Positions 24,432 to 37,425 of a stretch of DNA of 64,000 nucleotides are shown piece after piece. The notes beneath the pieces are model-generated. The model did not search any database and was not told the origin of the DNA. It worked only from the letters and a program-made list of their open reading frames with translations. A program made the translations under genes and the position numbers. The DNA comes from Cynocephalus volans (taxonomy: Eukaryota > Chordata > Mammalia > Dermoptera > Cynocephalidae). The stretch is taken from the NCBI RefSeq assembly GCF_027409185.1, contig NC_084469.1, forward strand, positions 37,265,293 to 37,329,292, in the 5' to 3' direction. Position 1 is the stretch's first letter; each line of letters starts with the position of its first letter.

Positions 24432-24520
24432 CTGTTGATTTAAAAGTAAAAGGGATGATGGGAGGTGGAAGGGACTGCACTGGTTTCCAAGTCATTGTGG
24501 TGCAAACTCGGGTTACTCAC

Positions 24521-24548
24521 GTGATGAGGATGGACTGGTTGTCTCGAT
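24521..24548 (-). pseudogene. MYH13: MYH13 coding exon 4 (28 bases)
   Basis: Tiny exon encoding DRDNQSILIT just before the P-loop. It sits between a TTCTTAG acceptor and a GTGAGT donor, at the family-specific length of 28. Confidence 0.9.
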
Positions 24549-24987
24549 CTAAGAATGTAGAGGGAAGCAAAACACAACAAATAAACACAAACAGGATATA
24601 AAAACAGGGCAACATTGGGGATGGTTGGAAAATATGCGCTCTAGTTCTGGCTTTGCCATGAAGTAGTGGTGTGATTTGGGCATGCCTAGTCTTCTTTGGG
24701 ACAATTTGCAGACTTCCCAAATGTGAGATGTGTAGCATGAACAGCCTGGGAGGTGAGTAGTGAGTCCCACAGTATAAAAGTTATTCACATTTGTAGATCT
24801 TTAGCTCTTCCCTAGCACTTTCTCATCTCCCTTTTTAACAAGGAAGCAAGTCTCATGCTCAGAGCTGGTGGGAGGACTCAGCTTCTAATAAGAATTTATA
24901 AACACTGATCGGTTGTCATTGCATTTTTCTTTTACCTTTACCTTCTATTTGTGGAGAGTGATACCGGTTGTCCATTTATACTAGTGT

Positions 24988-25455
24988 ATGGATTGAATTG
25001 TGTTGCTCTAAAATCCACATATTGAAGTCCTAACTTCAGTACCACAGAATGTGACCTTATTTGAAAATAAGAAGAAAATAAGATGCAGATGTAGTTAGTC
25101 AAGATGAGGTCATACTGGACTAGGGTGGGCCCTTAATCCAATATGCCTGGCATCTTTATAAAAAGGGGAAATTTGGAGACAGACGCGCACACGGAGAATG
25201 CCATGTGAAGATAAAGGTAGAAATCAGAGTGATGCTCTGCAAGCCGAGGAATGCCAAAGATTGCAAGCAAACCACAGAAGTTAAATTAGAGACATGGAAC
25301 AGATTCTTCCTAGGGCCCTCAGACCGAACCAACCCTGCGAACACCTTCATCTTAGATTTCTAGTCTCTAGAACTGAGAGACAATACATTTCTGGTGTGTA
25401 AGCCACCCAGTCTGTGATACTTTGTTACAGCTACCATAGCAAATGAATACAAATA
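24988..25455 (+). mobile_element. ERVL-type solo LTR, subfamily not assigned
   Basis: Starts TATGGATTGAATTGTGTTGC and ends CATAGCAAATGAATACAA. It contains the recognisable GAATGTGACCTTATTTG, GGTGGGCCCTTAATCCAATA and GACAATACATTTCTGGTGTG blocks of an abundant mammalian LTR. Confidence 0.65.
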
Positions 25456-26156
25456 GTGATATTAATATTCCCTTTACAATTGATGTTACTTCAATTGATT
25501 TAAAGAACGATATTAAGTTTGCAGAAATGGCAAGGATTGTAAATGTGAGAGAGGAATGGATGTGAGAGAGGAACTGAAGTTTGGACAACATTGTATTAGA
25601 TGATTTTGATGTGTCTTCAGATCTCAAATGCTTGCTTCTACTTCTTGTATCTGTGCCAAGTCAAGACAGGTGAAAGTTGAACAGCCATAAGTGATATTAG
25701 GCATACCGCCATGACAATATTAGCATATCGCCACTTCTGGTGCCCTTCTGGAAATTTAGGGAGGGAAAGGGGAGCATGAGTTTGAGAAAGAAGGCAGGTG
25801 ATGGGACACTGCTATACCCACTTCTCCAACTTTGCATTTCCCGAGTGGCTACTAATAATTCTCTTCCAAGTATGCCCTTCTGGGGGTTCTTTGGAGGTGG
25901 GGGCAGGGCATCTCCTTGTGTTCCACATTCCCTCGAGTAAACATATGTGTAGTGCAGCTTCAGCCATGACCACTGGCCTTGCCATGCACCAGGACTGGTC
26001 ATAGAAGACGTTGCACTCCTGGCTTTTTATCCCCAAATTATCTGACTCTCCTAAGATCACTTTGATCATTGCAACATTCAGATGACCAAGGCCCGTAAAG
26101 GGTTTGCATAATTAACAAAGAACTATTTCAAAAAATATGAATAAAAAATTACTCAC

Positions 26157-26313
26157 CAGTCAGCATGAACTGATAGGCATTGTCAGAGATGGAGAAGATG
26201 TGGGGTGGGGCCTCCTGGCGCTTTTTGCCTCGGTAGGCAGCCACGACCTCGGGCTTGTACACTGGCAGCCACTTGTAGGGGTTGATGGTGACACAGAAGA
26301 GGCCCGAGTAGGT
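26157..26313 (-). pseudogene. MYH13: MYH13 coding exon 3
   Basis: 157 bases encoding [20 protein letters not shown] to AYQFMLT, including the loop 1-side purine-binding NPYKWLPVY stretch and [15 protein letters not shown]. Intact frame. Confidence 0.93.
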
Positions 26314-26356
26314 CTGTAGGAAAATCAGAAAATTCAACTTGTGGATCTTGTCTTCA

Positions 26357-26665
<309 letters not shown>

Positions 26666-26929
26666 TTATGGGTCATTTCCACGCCCAGAGATGAACCCCG
26701 AATAACTTGATCCTGGTCAAACTGCATAACCAGTTCAGGTCTGCTGCCCCCCAGTCAGCCTGCCATGGTGTGTGCCAGGAGTGGGCTACAGGTGTGCAGA
26801 GCTAGAGAGCCCTTCAGCCATCAGGGTGATCAGGTGGGGCTTAGGATAGCTGAGGTCAGGGCAGGTTGCCTCTGTTTACCCTATTTGCTGTGAGCACTAC
26901 AATGAAACAAAGGTTGCAAGGTTGGAAAG

Positions 26930-27130
26930 AACTGCTCCAGTGTGTTCTGGGCATTTCCATCTCAATACCTCTGCTCATGTGGGTTCCTTTGTCTGGAATA
27001 TCTTCATTGAAATTTTATCTAGAAACCTCCAAAGCTCAGCTCAAGCACCACCTCTTGAGTGACCCCACGTTTGCTCTCTCCACTGTTTCTTAAAGACTCC
27101 CTTAATTCTTTGAACCTCTGCTCTAATAGT
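26930..27130 (+). mobile_element. LINE-2 fragment
   Basis: CTGGAATATCTTCATTG, AAGCTCAGCTCAAGCACCAC and AAGACTCCCTTAATTC are L2-like. Confidence 0.45.
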
Positions 27131-28215
27131 TAAAACATTTGGACTTGCATGGCTGAGTAGAATTTTGAGACTATGACTTAATTTTTCCCTCTCTGTGTTT
27201 TTCTTGCCTCTCTCCCTCATTCAAACATACGGTGGCCCTGCACGCTCCATTACTCAGAAGAGGTAGAAAATAGAACAGAAAGAGAAAGAGCCTGTAGGCT
27301 TTCTGGGTGTTGTTTTCTAAAAGCTTAACTCCTAGAAGAGCTTTGAGGGTTTTACAGAAAAGTTAAAAGGAAGGGAATTTGCTTGTAAAAACATTTCCTG
27401 AGGAAAGGAGGCTCTTCTTCCCCCTGCCCAGACTAGAGAGAGAGATGTCCAACGTAGCATAAGGGGAGACAGAAAAGTCTATGTATCCTGAACCTTTAAG
27501 GACTGGGACTTGTTTCTTAACAGATCTTCAGGGAGGCAGTGAGACCCGAGTGTGCTACTGTGTAAAGTTCTGAAAATGTGACACAATCCTGAGGTAGGGA
27601 GTTCTCAAGAGTGACTGAAGAATTTTTTTTCCAGCCCAATGAAAAGGGGCTGGAATCAGAGGTTAAAGTTCAATAATAAAAAAAGGAAGATCTCTCTCAT
27701 ATGCCTGAGTTCATGAACTGAAATTCATATTGCCATATACATCTTGATTCCTGCTGTAGATAATAAACTTTGGAAAAGCAGGTACTGAGATTTGCTTATT
27801 TGCAAAGTGACCGGCACCATGACCTCCAGTGGGTACTGAAATGTTCACTGTAATTCTCTGCATTAGGCAATGCCTCCTGAGCTTCCTCTGTTAATAGTCA
27901 CTCTGCAGCCCATCTAGCAGCAATCACCGTCAATCTTTCCCTTGAATAGGCCAATGTCTTCCACCCTCACCTGCTGCTTTCCTCCAAAGCAAACACCACA
28001 GAACCCCTCAAAGCCTGCGTCCTCAGGGAAGGAGAGAGGCAGGAGCGAAGGCGTGTGCAACGGCACCTTCCACCTGCTACATCACTATGGACCAGATAAA
28101 CTAAGTTTTGTTCTGTCTTTAGATTGCTATGGACCAGCATGCAATTTCTAGGATTCCATGCCAAAGGAAAATGAGGATGCCCATATTACCCAAGACATCT
28201 GGGATCAACACTTAC

Positions 28216-28421
28216 CCGGTCATCGAGGGTCTTGACCGTGACTTTGTCATCTTCCCTGCTCTGGATCATACCTTTCACATACATTTCCTTATCATCCATT
28301 ACAAAGCAGGCTTTCTTAGAATCAAATGGACGATTTTGAGCCTCGATTCTCTCCTTCTCTGGTTTCTGGAGGTATGGAGCTGCTTCTCCAAAAACGGCCA
28401 TCTCTGCATCAGAGCTCATGA
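28216..28421 (-). pseudogene. MYH13: MYH13 first coding exon
   Basis: Start codon at 28417-28419, two bases after the acceptor CTGCAG, in the normal position for the family. It encodes residues 1-68, from [16 protein letters not shown] to KTLDDR: the head's N-terminal extension and SH3-like domain. The frame is intact and the donor is GTAAGTG. Confidence 0.93.
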
Positions 28422-28870
28422 CTGCAGGGGCTGGGAAGACCAGGGGACTGCTGAAGTCTTGACTTGGGTGACTACTGAATCTGCAGAGCCTCCACCTGTC
28501 ACTTCCACTCAGACAGGAGGCTGGATTCAAAGGCTTCTTCTAGGATGAACCTAGCTCCTGAGGGATCTGCAGCCAGGTTAGAGGGGCTTAGAGTGGGCAA
28601 GTGGGAATGAGCAAAAGGAGGTATTCTACTCTAAGTAAAAAGTGTAAGGGCTGCTTCCCTCTCTGAGAGTCAATGTTGGGAATATCTTAGTTCAGCCCCA
28701 TGTGTGTAAGTCTAACCAACTAGAGGCAGCCAAGGTGAACCCAATAAAGAGGATTCAGGAAGCACTGTCTAAATTGCACATCATGTTTGAGCTCTGTGAA
28801 AATAATTATTGGAGTGCTAGTAATTCCTAATAGAAATGTCAGATAACCCGATGAAAAGTAAATGACTTTG

Positions 28871-29288
28871 TGGTGGATTGAATTATGTCCCCCCAAACTC
28901 ACTGAAGCTTGAATTGTGTCCCCCAAGTTTTATGTATTAGAAACTTAGCCCCCACTGTGACTGTTGAGAAGGTGGGAAATCCTATTATGGTAATTGAGGG
29001 TGGAGCCTTGAGGAGGTGATTGGATTGTAGGACTGTGCAGTAATGAATTTATTTAAAATGGTGGTCAGGGGTGTGGTTCTGAGGGATTTAAAAGAAGAGG
29101 AGAGTCTCTGCTCTCTGCTCTCTGCTTTCACCACCTTGCCATGTGAGACCCTTTGGTCACTGTCGCCACCATCAGATGGACTTTGGACTTCCCATGCCTT
29201 AGAAACTGTAAGCAATAAATTTCATTTTCTTTATTAATTACCCAGTTCCATATATTTTGTTATAAGCAATGGAAATGGACTAATACAG
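28871..29288 (+). mobile_element. MLT1/MST-type MaLR solo LTR
   Basis: Begins TGGTGGATTGAATTATGTCC and ends ATGGACTAATACAG. The leading GAATTGTGTCCCCC motif is partly duplicated (28883 and 28912). It sits upstream of the MYH13 start codon exon, in the leader intron. Confidence 0.75.
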
Positions 29289-29347
29289 ACTTGGACAGGA
29301 AGATTTGTCACACTTGTGAGGTATCAAGGTGGTGGGAGGTATGACAG

Positions 29348-29542
29348 CCCAGTGCAATGGTTCCACACTTCAGCACGTACCAGAATCCCCTGGAGGGCTT
29401 GTTAAAGCACAGATTGCTGGGTCCTGTCCCCAGAGTGTCTGATTCCATAGACCTGAAGGAGGGCCTGAAAATTGGCATTACTAGCAAATCCCCAGGTGAT
29501 GTGGATGCTACTGGTCCAGGGACCACACTCTGAGCAGTGCTG
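29348..29542. mobile_element. MER5A-like hAT-Charlie MITE
   Basis: CCCCTGGAGGGCTTGTTAAA, CACAGATTGCTGGGTCCTG and CCCAGGTGATGTGGATGCTA. Confidence 0.75.
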
Positions 29543-29544
29543 GC

Positions 29545-29720
29545 ACAGAACCTTCCTGCTCCACGTCCAGTTCTTGAGCTGTTGCACCAGCATCACTTAG
29601 GAGTCGGTTAGAAAATGCAGAATCGGGAGACCCACTCCAGATGACTGAATCACAACCTGCATCTTAAGATTTCCAGGAGACTTCCATGCACAGTATAGTG
29701 AGAAGTTCTGGGCCTAGGTC
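29545..29720. mobile_element. Second MER5A-like MITE, adjacent
   Basis: CCAGCATCACTTAGGAGTCG, GTTAGAAAATGCAGAATC and a degraded right end TAGTGAGAAGTTCTGG. Confidence 0.55.
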
Positions 29721-30725
29721 TGTGATCTTCAGACAAGAGTTGTGTGTAGCAGTGTCAGAGTGTGACAATCAGTGTCTAATTAGATTAACAGCTGCCTTAG
29801 AACTCACTGCATGATGTGTGTGGTGGTGCGTGTAAGTGTCTCTTTCCTTTATCTCTTGTGTCACTCTCTCCCCAAACCAACCCCCTTTGCTGGCCCTTCT
29901 CTTTGTGTATTTCCCCTGCTTAGAAGCCAGAAAATCCATTCTAAAGTCCCAGCACTGACCTTGGAAAAAATCACTTCACTTCTCTGGGTTCCTCTGTCCT
30001 CCCACTCGGCATGAAGCCAGCCTAGCTGACGTCTGAGGTTCCCACAGACGGTGTGGTTGTCACCTCTTGGTGTCTGCTTCTCCCACACCTTCTCTGGACC
30101 TCTTTTCCCTCCACTTCTCCACTTGTTTCCCCACAGCTCAACCCCTTCCCTTTCTTTCTCTCCTCTTTTCCTTCCTACTCATTCTCCTGTGACTGATATA
30201 AAATGGAATTAAATGACACACATACACTGCCTTTCTCATCTCTCTCTTAAGAAACAGTTCATATTTTTTGAATAAGGTCTTTTATATTCTCTTCTTCCAG
30301 TGCAAAAGTTGAACGTGTTATAGTTCTCTCTCTCTCCCATCTCACCCTTTATGAAATTGCTCTTCTTTGGTAACTGATCACTGTTTATATATTATCCCTT
30401 CCTGTGATTGTGTGGAGTTCTGTATTATTGAAAGAGAATCATCTGCTACCTTGTGGGTCTTCCTTAGATAAGTTGCATTTTAGTTTTACTTTGGCTAGTG
30501 GCTCTGTTGACCCATCTGTGGGCTTGGGGTTAAGTTTTCATATTAAGAGACTGGAATTCAATATAGCACCCACAAAGAGGGCTCCTGGCCTGCAGCCATG
30601 GTGCTGGCTTACATTTTCTCAGTTACTACCTGGAGGATGAGGAAGAATTCATCCACATTGCTTTTCCCTTTCATTTCTCTGAAGGTAGTCCCCTAGTGTC
30701 CTGGCTTAAGTGGGTTTCACTACAG

Positions 30726-31974
30726 CAGTGGTTCCCAAACTTTGTGGTCTTGGAACCCCTTTATACTCTTAAAGTTAAATGACTGAGAATCCAATGAGTT
30801 TTCATTTATGTAAGTCAAGTTGATCGATATTTATCATACTAAAAATTAGAATTTGGAAAATTAAAAATATTTATAAATTCATTTAAAATTATTTCTAAAC
30901 CCATTACATATGAACATAACATATTTTTATGAAAATAATATTTTCTAAAACAAAAAAATTAGTGAAAAGGCTAGCATGTTTTTCACTTTTGCGAATGTCT
31001 TTGAGGTCTGCTTAATAGAAGAAAGCTGGAATCTCAGGTCTGACAAATGGTGATTTCTTAAAGGCTAGTTGCGATGTGGAGTCTGAAACCATATCAACAA
31101 ACAATTTGTACTCTGTTACATTATAATCCATTGATCTATTTTGCACTTTGGATGGATCTTTTTCCTATGTGTGGACATCATATGTTGGCTATTTGGAAAA
31201 TATTGGTTCACTAAGTTGTACAGAACTTCCAAATATTGATACTTTTTTCATGCAATATTAAAAAATCACTATCATTAATTTCACCACTGTGACATCATTA
31301 GAAAATTCTTTAAGTACTAAGTAGCTTTCAAGCTAATAGTGGCAGATACAAGTTTTCCTATATTCTAATTTTTGCTTGAAGGCTCACATTTATCATTAGT
31401 AACAAATACTGTTCCTCAAAATGACAATCACACTTCATTCTTTTTTGAGAACGTGTCTGCCAAATATCCAAATCTGAATAATCATAGTTTGTCCGCTAGT
31501 TGATCTTCCAAATAAAAATGATGCTTCATGAATGAAGTGGCTAGCTCGGCTTGCAGCTCATACAACTGCACCTGTACTTCACGAGACAAACCTCCATGGA
31601 CTTCCTATTTCATTACATAAAATATAAAAAGTTGTATACTTAAGAATTGAGGTTTAATACAATTTTTACTGTAGCAAATTTTAAGTCATTCTTAAGTCAA
31701 ACTGGCTTTTTAAACTTAACAACAACAACAAAAAACATTTCTAGTTCGAGTGTGTGGCAGCAAAGAATACAATGACTACTAGTATAGTTTGATGCCTTGC
31801 CCTGATTTGTAACAAGGCACCAGCAGTTCTATCATTCTTGCTTTTGCATCGTTCACACAGTAAAAAAGGTAAATAACAGATGCGTATTATTACAAAATTG
31901 TTTTAACCTCATGCACCTACTGAAAGGTTCTTGGGATCTCCAAGGATCCACAGACCACTGTTTGAGAACTGTTG
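30726..31974. mobile_element. hAT (Tip100/Zaphod-like) DNA transposon, 1.25 kb
   Basis: Terminal inverted repeats CAGTGGTTCCCAAAC (left) and GTTTGAGAACTGTTG (right), with an 8-base flanking duplication CACTACAG / CACTATTG (6 of 8 matching). No transposase frame survives, so it is a nonautonomous or internally deleted copy. Confidence 0.7.
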
Positions 31975-31999
31975 CACTATTGCATGAGGGAATCTTGGC

Positions 32000-34380
32000 A
32001 GGTTACAGGTTTATAGCCTTATATTATTTAGTTTGACTCAGTGTTAAACATGATACCCAAAAGTGTTGCTGAAAGTTATCTGCAATAGAATCTCTGTGCT
32101 TGGGACCAGAGAGTCAGAATTTTCCAGAAGAGCCACACGTGATGCTTGGGAAGCATTGATTTAAAGCACTATTTTAGTTTTCTAAAACTACTTCACTTTT
32201 CTAAAGCCAAAATAATAGCATAGTCCTGTTCGCTGTAAACAAAATTATTTTAGGCAAATATTCCTTAATTTAATAATTGTATACTTATTTTAAAATCGAT
32301 TACCTTATTTTATCAAAATCTAAGATGCCATCAATTGTATGTCCCACAAATAAAGCAGAAATGCAGCTAATTTAAAGTATAGTACTCCTTTCATGGATTG
32401 TAATATGCATCCCAATTTGAAAGATAACATTTTTGTGAAAAATGTGAAAAAAGCAGAATTGATAAAATAGGGCAATATATGCTTCCCTTTTAGGGAATGT
32501 GCTGCATCCGTCTACACTAGGGAAATAAAGCAGTATTTCTTAAACTTCAATGTGCATATGAATCCAACTAGGAATCTTCAGTAGTTCTGGGGTGTGGCTT
32601 GAGATTTTGAATATTTTACAAATTTCTCAGTTGATACTGCTGTAGCTGGTCCACGCTTTCATAGCAAGAATACGAGCTAACTAAAAAGCAAATCTAAGAA
32701 AAAATGAATCAATGTAAATAAAACTATTGAGTGAATTAATAGTACTGGTGTTAAATGGATATTGCAAAATCTGTGATGGTGGTATAGGGATAGAGCCTGA
32801 AGCTGGGGAAAGACCACACTGAGGATTGAGCCATATGCTTAATCTTCCTAGAAAGACAAGACTTTTCCATCTGGGCATCAAGCCATGCCACAGTCATCTC
32901 ATCAATGTTTTTGCAAAGGTGTTGTCCAGCCCACTCGGACCTCTTCAGGGACAACTCTATGCCATCTTGTGCAGGTTTGACAGGCCAAAGATTCTTCTTG
33001 CTTTAAACTAACATTTGGCTCTTTGTAACTTCAGGACAACCTATGAGGGTACTTCAAAATGCTGGTGGAGAAATAGAATGAAAAGATAATGCAAATCTTT
33101 CCACGAATGTTTTCAAGTACCCTCAGATTCTCATCCTAGCTCTTGATAACAACAGAACGAGTTCACACCTTTTTTCTTCACCCGTCTGATGGTGGTTCTG
33201 TGTTCCCCTTAGCTTTATCTTCTCCATACTCAGTAGCCCCAGTCCCACCTTCATCTGCTTTGCCCACGATGTGCTTCTGAATCTCCTTCACTGTTCAGGT
33301 CACTCTACCCTGAACTCACTCCTGTTAATCTCTTAAAGTGTGATATCCACACCGCATGTCACCCTCTATCAGTGTGCCCCACCTCTCTTGACCCAGGTGG
33401 AATGCCTGAGGTGGTGACTGTCTGTTGGCAGCCACATCGCCCTGCTGAGTCACCACCCTCTGTCCAGCAAAGCCCCTCAATCCTCTCCACGCATGAGGTT
33501 GCTAAGTCAAATCTTCTCCCTATATTTATGCAACTGTGTGTTGTGGCCCAGGGGTACAGTTAGTTCACTCTTGGCTGAGAAACTTCACCTTATTAGATGT
33601 GACCCCACTCTCTAGGCATGACTCATGGTGTCCCCTGATCTTCACCTTCAGAAGTTCCCTTAATCAGCCTCTTTTCTGTTTCAAGAGCATGACCTGTTTC
33701 CAGTGCTGCACAGCCGTGCCCCTTCAACCGTCATCTGTGCCTGTCCTCAAGGGCCTTGTAACTGAGATGGCCACCCCTGCCCACCTAATCTCCCTCCCCA
33801 CCTTCAATCTCAGGGCACCACAACACCACCCTGACTCTTGTCCCTCTCCTGGGAATTCCCAGCCATTGTGTCTCGTCAGCAGCGGTGTGGTCATGACTCA
33901 ATTACAGTTCAATTTCTTGGGTTCTAATTCATCTAGAATTACCTCTAATAAACACGAATTTTGGTGAAAGGGTTTTTATTACCACACTGGGCATAGGTTT
34001 GAACCGATCCCTCCTTTTAGCATTACTTGTGAGGAAATGCACAGCTGCATGGATTCAGGGGTGCTGACTCTGCTCAAGGAACGGCAAAGTTACCCTGTGT
34101 GTGAAGACTCAACATTGACCACCATGTTCTGGGCCAACTAAGCTTATTGACCTGGAGCTTGCATATCAAAATTGTGCACTGTATATTATACATTTCAGTG
34201 TAACGAGCAAATCTGGGAAGCCGTTCTTCCTTTGGTGAAACCAGAATATTCTGTAACGCACCTTTAAGAATACTTAAGTAATAGTTTTCGAGTTCATTAA
34301 TTTCAGCTTTTTATGAGTGTGGCAAGAATGAGAACATGTAAAATAATGTTTCCCGATTTCAACTACTGCATTCACAATCA
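32000..34380. other. MYH13 leader intron, mostly unassigned
   Basis: Contains one mariner-like MITE (33044). The stretch 33160-33960 is pyrimidine-rich with degraded frames and may be an old LINE or LTR remnant. Confidence 0.35.
33044..33125. mobile_element. Mariner-like MITE, copy 2
   Basis: TGAGGGTACTTCAAAATG and TTTTCAAGTACCCTCA form an inverted repeat around the shared core AGATAATGCAAATCTTTCCA. Confidence 0.65.
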
Positions 34381-34399
34381 AGCTGAAAGTAGCTCTTAC

Positions 34400-34423
34400 C
34401 TTCCCAAAGTGACGAGCAGTGTC
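34400..34423 (-). other. MYH13: MYH13 untranslated exon 2 (candidate)
   Basis: A 24-base segment bounded by a CTGAAG acceptor and a strong GTAAGAGC donor (34392-34399). Skeletal MYH genes usually have a second short leader exon, and this is the best candidate I see between the promoter and the ATG exon. No coding content helps to confirm it. Confidence 0.35.
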
Positions 34424-35404
34424 CTTCAGGAATAAAGTGTCTTCTTGGGCATGATTCAAGAAGTAAAAAACAAACAAAAAAAACCCCAGATAAACTACAA
34501 GAGTTTAAATAAATATAAAGACTGTGTTTATTCTAGTTCATCTACATTTAAATAGGTACAAGGTGGGCTGTGTGGGATGAAAATAAATTTGCCATTTTGC
34601 ATTTTTATTTTCAGTTAAATCATCATTCTTTAAATAATTGGTTAATTATAACATTTGGTTAACACTTTTTTGAGAACTTTCTGTGTGTACAAAGTACAGT
34701 GTCAGCTCCTTAAGGGGGAACAGAGAGGAATAAATTCCAGCATCTACCTTACAGGAGTGCAGCATTTAGCAGAGGTCAGGAGAACTGCTCAAATAAATCT
34801 TTGAACAAAAAAGATGACAAATTTTATGAGTCTAAATGAAGTATTACGGGAACTTAGAAAGATGTTGCTTCTGATTGGGGGGCTGTGAGGGATCAGGGAA
34901 GAGAGAAAGGGGGGAGGGGAATGATCCAGATTCTAACTTGGCATGCTTAGGGGCAATTGTCAAATTCTTTTGTCAGCGGGAGAAAAGTTGTGAATTTTGT
35001 ACCAGGACTTCTTTAAGAGGTAATGCCCTAAATTCCCCTGGAGAAGAGAAGACAGAGCAGCTGAAAACTCATCTAGGACTAAAGACTCTCAGCTGCAGCA
35101 GGTTATAAACTGCATGGTTATCTCAAGGAGTCCTGAGTGTCTGAAAAATTTTCAGTATCGAATTTAATTTAAACAAATTTCCCATTTATCGTACATTACT
35201 TTTACAAAGTCAGAAGAACATGTCATGAAATCCCATTTAGGCAGAAACAGACGTTTCAGCATTTGATTTACTATTCTGGTTGCCTCCTTCCCTCTCCTTT
35301 TATGAGTCTCTAGTAATCTCTGGCTATATCCTACAATTCTCACAAATTTCTCAGAAAACAATTAAGTTATTACATTAGAATAAATTCTTAGAATAAATAA
35401 GTTC

Positions 35405-35568
35405 TTTTTTTTTTTTTTTGACCGGTAAGGGGATTGCAACCCTTGGCACGGTGTTGTCTGCACCAGGCTCAGCCAGTGAGTGCACCGGCCATCCCCATAT
35501 AGGATCCAAACCCGCGGCCTTGGTGCCACATGCGCCCCACTCTTCCAAGTGAGCCACGGGGACGACCC
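35405..35568 (-). mobile_element. ERE SINE
   Basis: T-run, then GACCGGTAAGGGGATTGCAA and the reverse complement of both tRNA-like blocks. It is flanked by direct repeats AGAATAAATAAGTTCT (ending at about 35405 and starting at 35569). Confidence 0.85.
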
Positions 35569-35613
35569 AGAATAAATAAGTTCTAAGTGAAGCCCTAGAG
35601 GGTTCTAATGAAA
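35569..35613. repeat. 45-base duplicated block, copy A
   Basis: Matches 37237-37281 with about two mismatches. Its left 16 bases are also repeated at 35389-35404 as the SINE target duplication. Confidence 0.8.
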
Positions 35614-36414
35614 TTAGTTCTAATGAATTATGACTTGAAGGTACAGCCACAGATTTGTAATACCAGGTCAGTTAAGTGGCTGTTCGGATTTCTTTGGGCC
35701 TTTGTTTTCTTCTGTAAAACAAGACAGGTGGACCAGAACCTTTCTAAGATTCCTGTAAGCTCTCTGAGCTTATGACAGAAGGTTCTCCAGTGTAGGTGGT
35801 AGCCTGAAATCACAGCATCACAAGTCTCCAAAAGATGGAGTCAGTCTGCAGGATGCTATTGCACCGTTAGACATGACCCAGTCCAAATCTGCAGAGCACA
35901 CCATGCAAGACTAGTCTGCAAACCAATTAATAATAACCAGACTATGATGCATCCTAAGATGAATAAAATGGTTGGAATGTTTCTTCCTACAATCACCTCC
36001 CAGACATCCTGACATGGGAAAAAACTTAAATAAATGTAAAAATTTTAAATAATAGTTCAACACAATTACAGAAGAGATATCATAAGTTAACATGTTAATT
36101 TGCTAACTGAATAGTATAACATCGACCTAAACAATCAGAGGGGGAATTATGCATCATATTCAGTTTTGTTCTGCAGATGAATTTTTTTTCGTCTTGTAAT
36201 TGCTTATAGTCTTGTCTTTTCACCCCTTGTAAAAGCTTCTTCAAAGGCAGGTATCTTCCTTTACCCTCTTGATCCGACATTGCCTTTAACACAGGACTTT
36301 ACACCTAGTAGGCCATCAATAAGGGATACCTTGACTGCCTTCCTTGACTGGTAACCTGATCAGGTAAAATCATAGCTACATGCAGCAAAAAAGCGGTCAC
36401 CTGTGAGCACTTAC

Positions 36415-36440
36415 CTAGAGATGCTGCGGTCTGAGCAATT
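36415..36440 (-). other. MYH13: MYH13 untranslated exon 1 (putative)
   Basis: A short stretch between the inferred cap site and the donor CTCTAG|GTAAGTG (donor at 36408-36414). Short noncoding first exons are the rule in skeletal MYH genes. The 5' boundary is estimated from TATA spacing only. Confidence 0.5.
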
Positions 36441-36463
36441 TCGGGAGTGTGGCCCCCAGCTCT

Positions 36464-36470
36464 CTTTATA
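36464..36470 (-). promoter_or_regulatory. MYH13: MYH13 TATA box and core promoter
   Basis: On the minus strand TATAAAG lies about 30 bases upstream of a short leader exon that ends in a strong GTAAGTG donor, the usual layout of skeletal MYH promoters. An E-box CAGCTG at 36620-36625, about 150 bases upstream, is a possible myogenic factor site. The start site itself is inferred (about 36440). Confidence 0.6.
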
Positions 36471-37236
36471 CTCTCAAATCTGCCAGCCCAGCACTCTAAC
36501 TTCGCTGTATTTGGGGGATCACCATTTACTTGTTAGATGTAAATGCGTCATAGCCCTGATCTGTCACTCTTGTTAAATTACTTGGATAAATGACCAGCGG
36601 AGGCTGCATAATGCCAAGTCAGCTGTGTAGGGATTTTGACGTTGGACACAGATCTTTGAGACTTAGAGAGTTCTAGGGGCTGAGTGAAACTGGGGCAGAG
36701 TGTGCAAAGAAGGTCGGTGAAGGGCAGAAACATGGGATGATTTGTCAAGCAATGGGCGATCAATTGCACGAACAGTAACTACATCTCATTTACCTAGCAC
36801 TCGTGTGGTATGGTGTGCACTCTTCTTCTCAGAAATTTCCGGAAAATTTGTTTGACCATTTAACACATCCAGTCTTATTTATTTATTTAAAAATCCATGC
36901 AGAAGGAAAGGTTTCCAAAATGTATTACACACTTTCCTGTTTTATTTAATCTAGTCTACTATTGAATATAATTTGACTTTTTCCTTGATTGCTCGGGGGT
37001 TCTGGGAGATAACGTAATGAAGTTGTCAGGGATATTAGGTTCTTAGTGGGTTTTTCCCTGCAGTAAATCTTCCTAGAGTGCTGTAAAATTTTGTGTCTAC
37101 TTTTTAGTTTTTCTATCTTTACCTTCATGGTCAGCCTCTCAGGTTTATTTCTGTGGTTAGTAAATTCATATTTACTAGGCTGTTTTTGTGTTACAGATTG
37201 GGAAACTGATTACAAAGTTAAGATCAGGCTAAAGTA

Positions 37237-37281
37237 AGAATAAATAAGTTCTAAGTGAAGCTCTAGAAGGTTCTAATGAAA
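37237..37281. repeat. 45-base duplicated block, copy B
   Basis: Direct repeat of 35569-35613 at 1.67 kb distance; it starts AGAATAAATAAGTTCTAAGT. Confidence 0.8.
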
Positions 37282-37420
37282 ATACATGGTATTTGTGACG
37301 ACTCTGATGGCTGCTTAGGGAATATATATATATTTTTTGGCTAAAACGTAAGTGATGTCTAACTAGGTAGAAATAACTGTACATGTAGAAGTTAGAGCCA
37401 TTTATGGCAATACAGTCTGA

Positions 37421-37425
37421 TCTAT

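Noticed and set aside
33372..33967. Two plus-strand frames of 63 and 143 codons
   Set aside because: Pyrimidine-rich, no splice support and no family resemblance; probably an eroded repeat.
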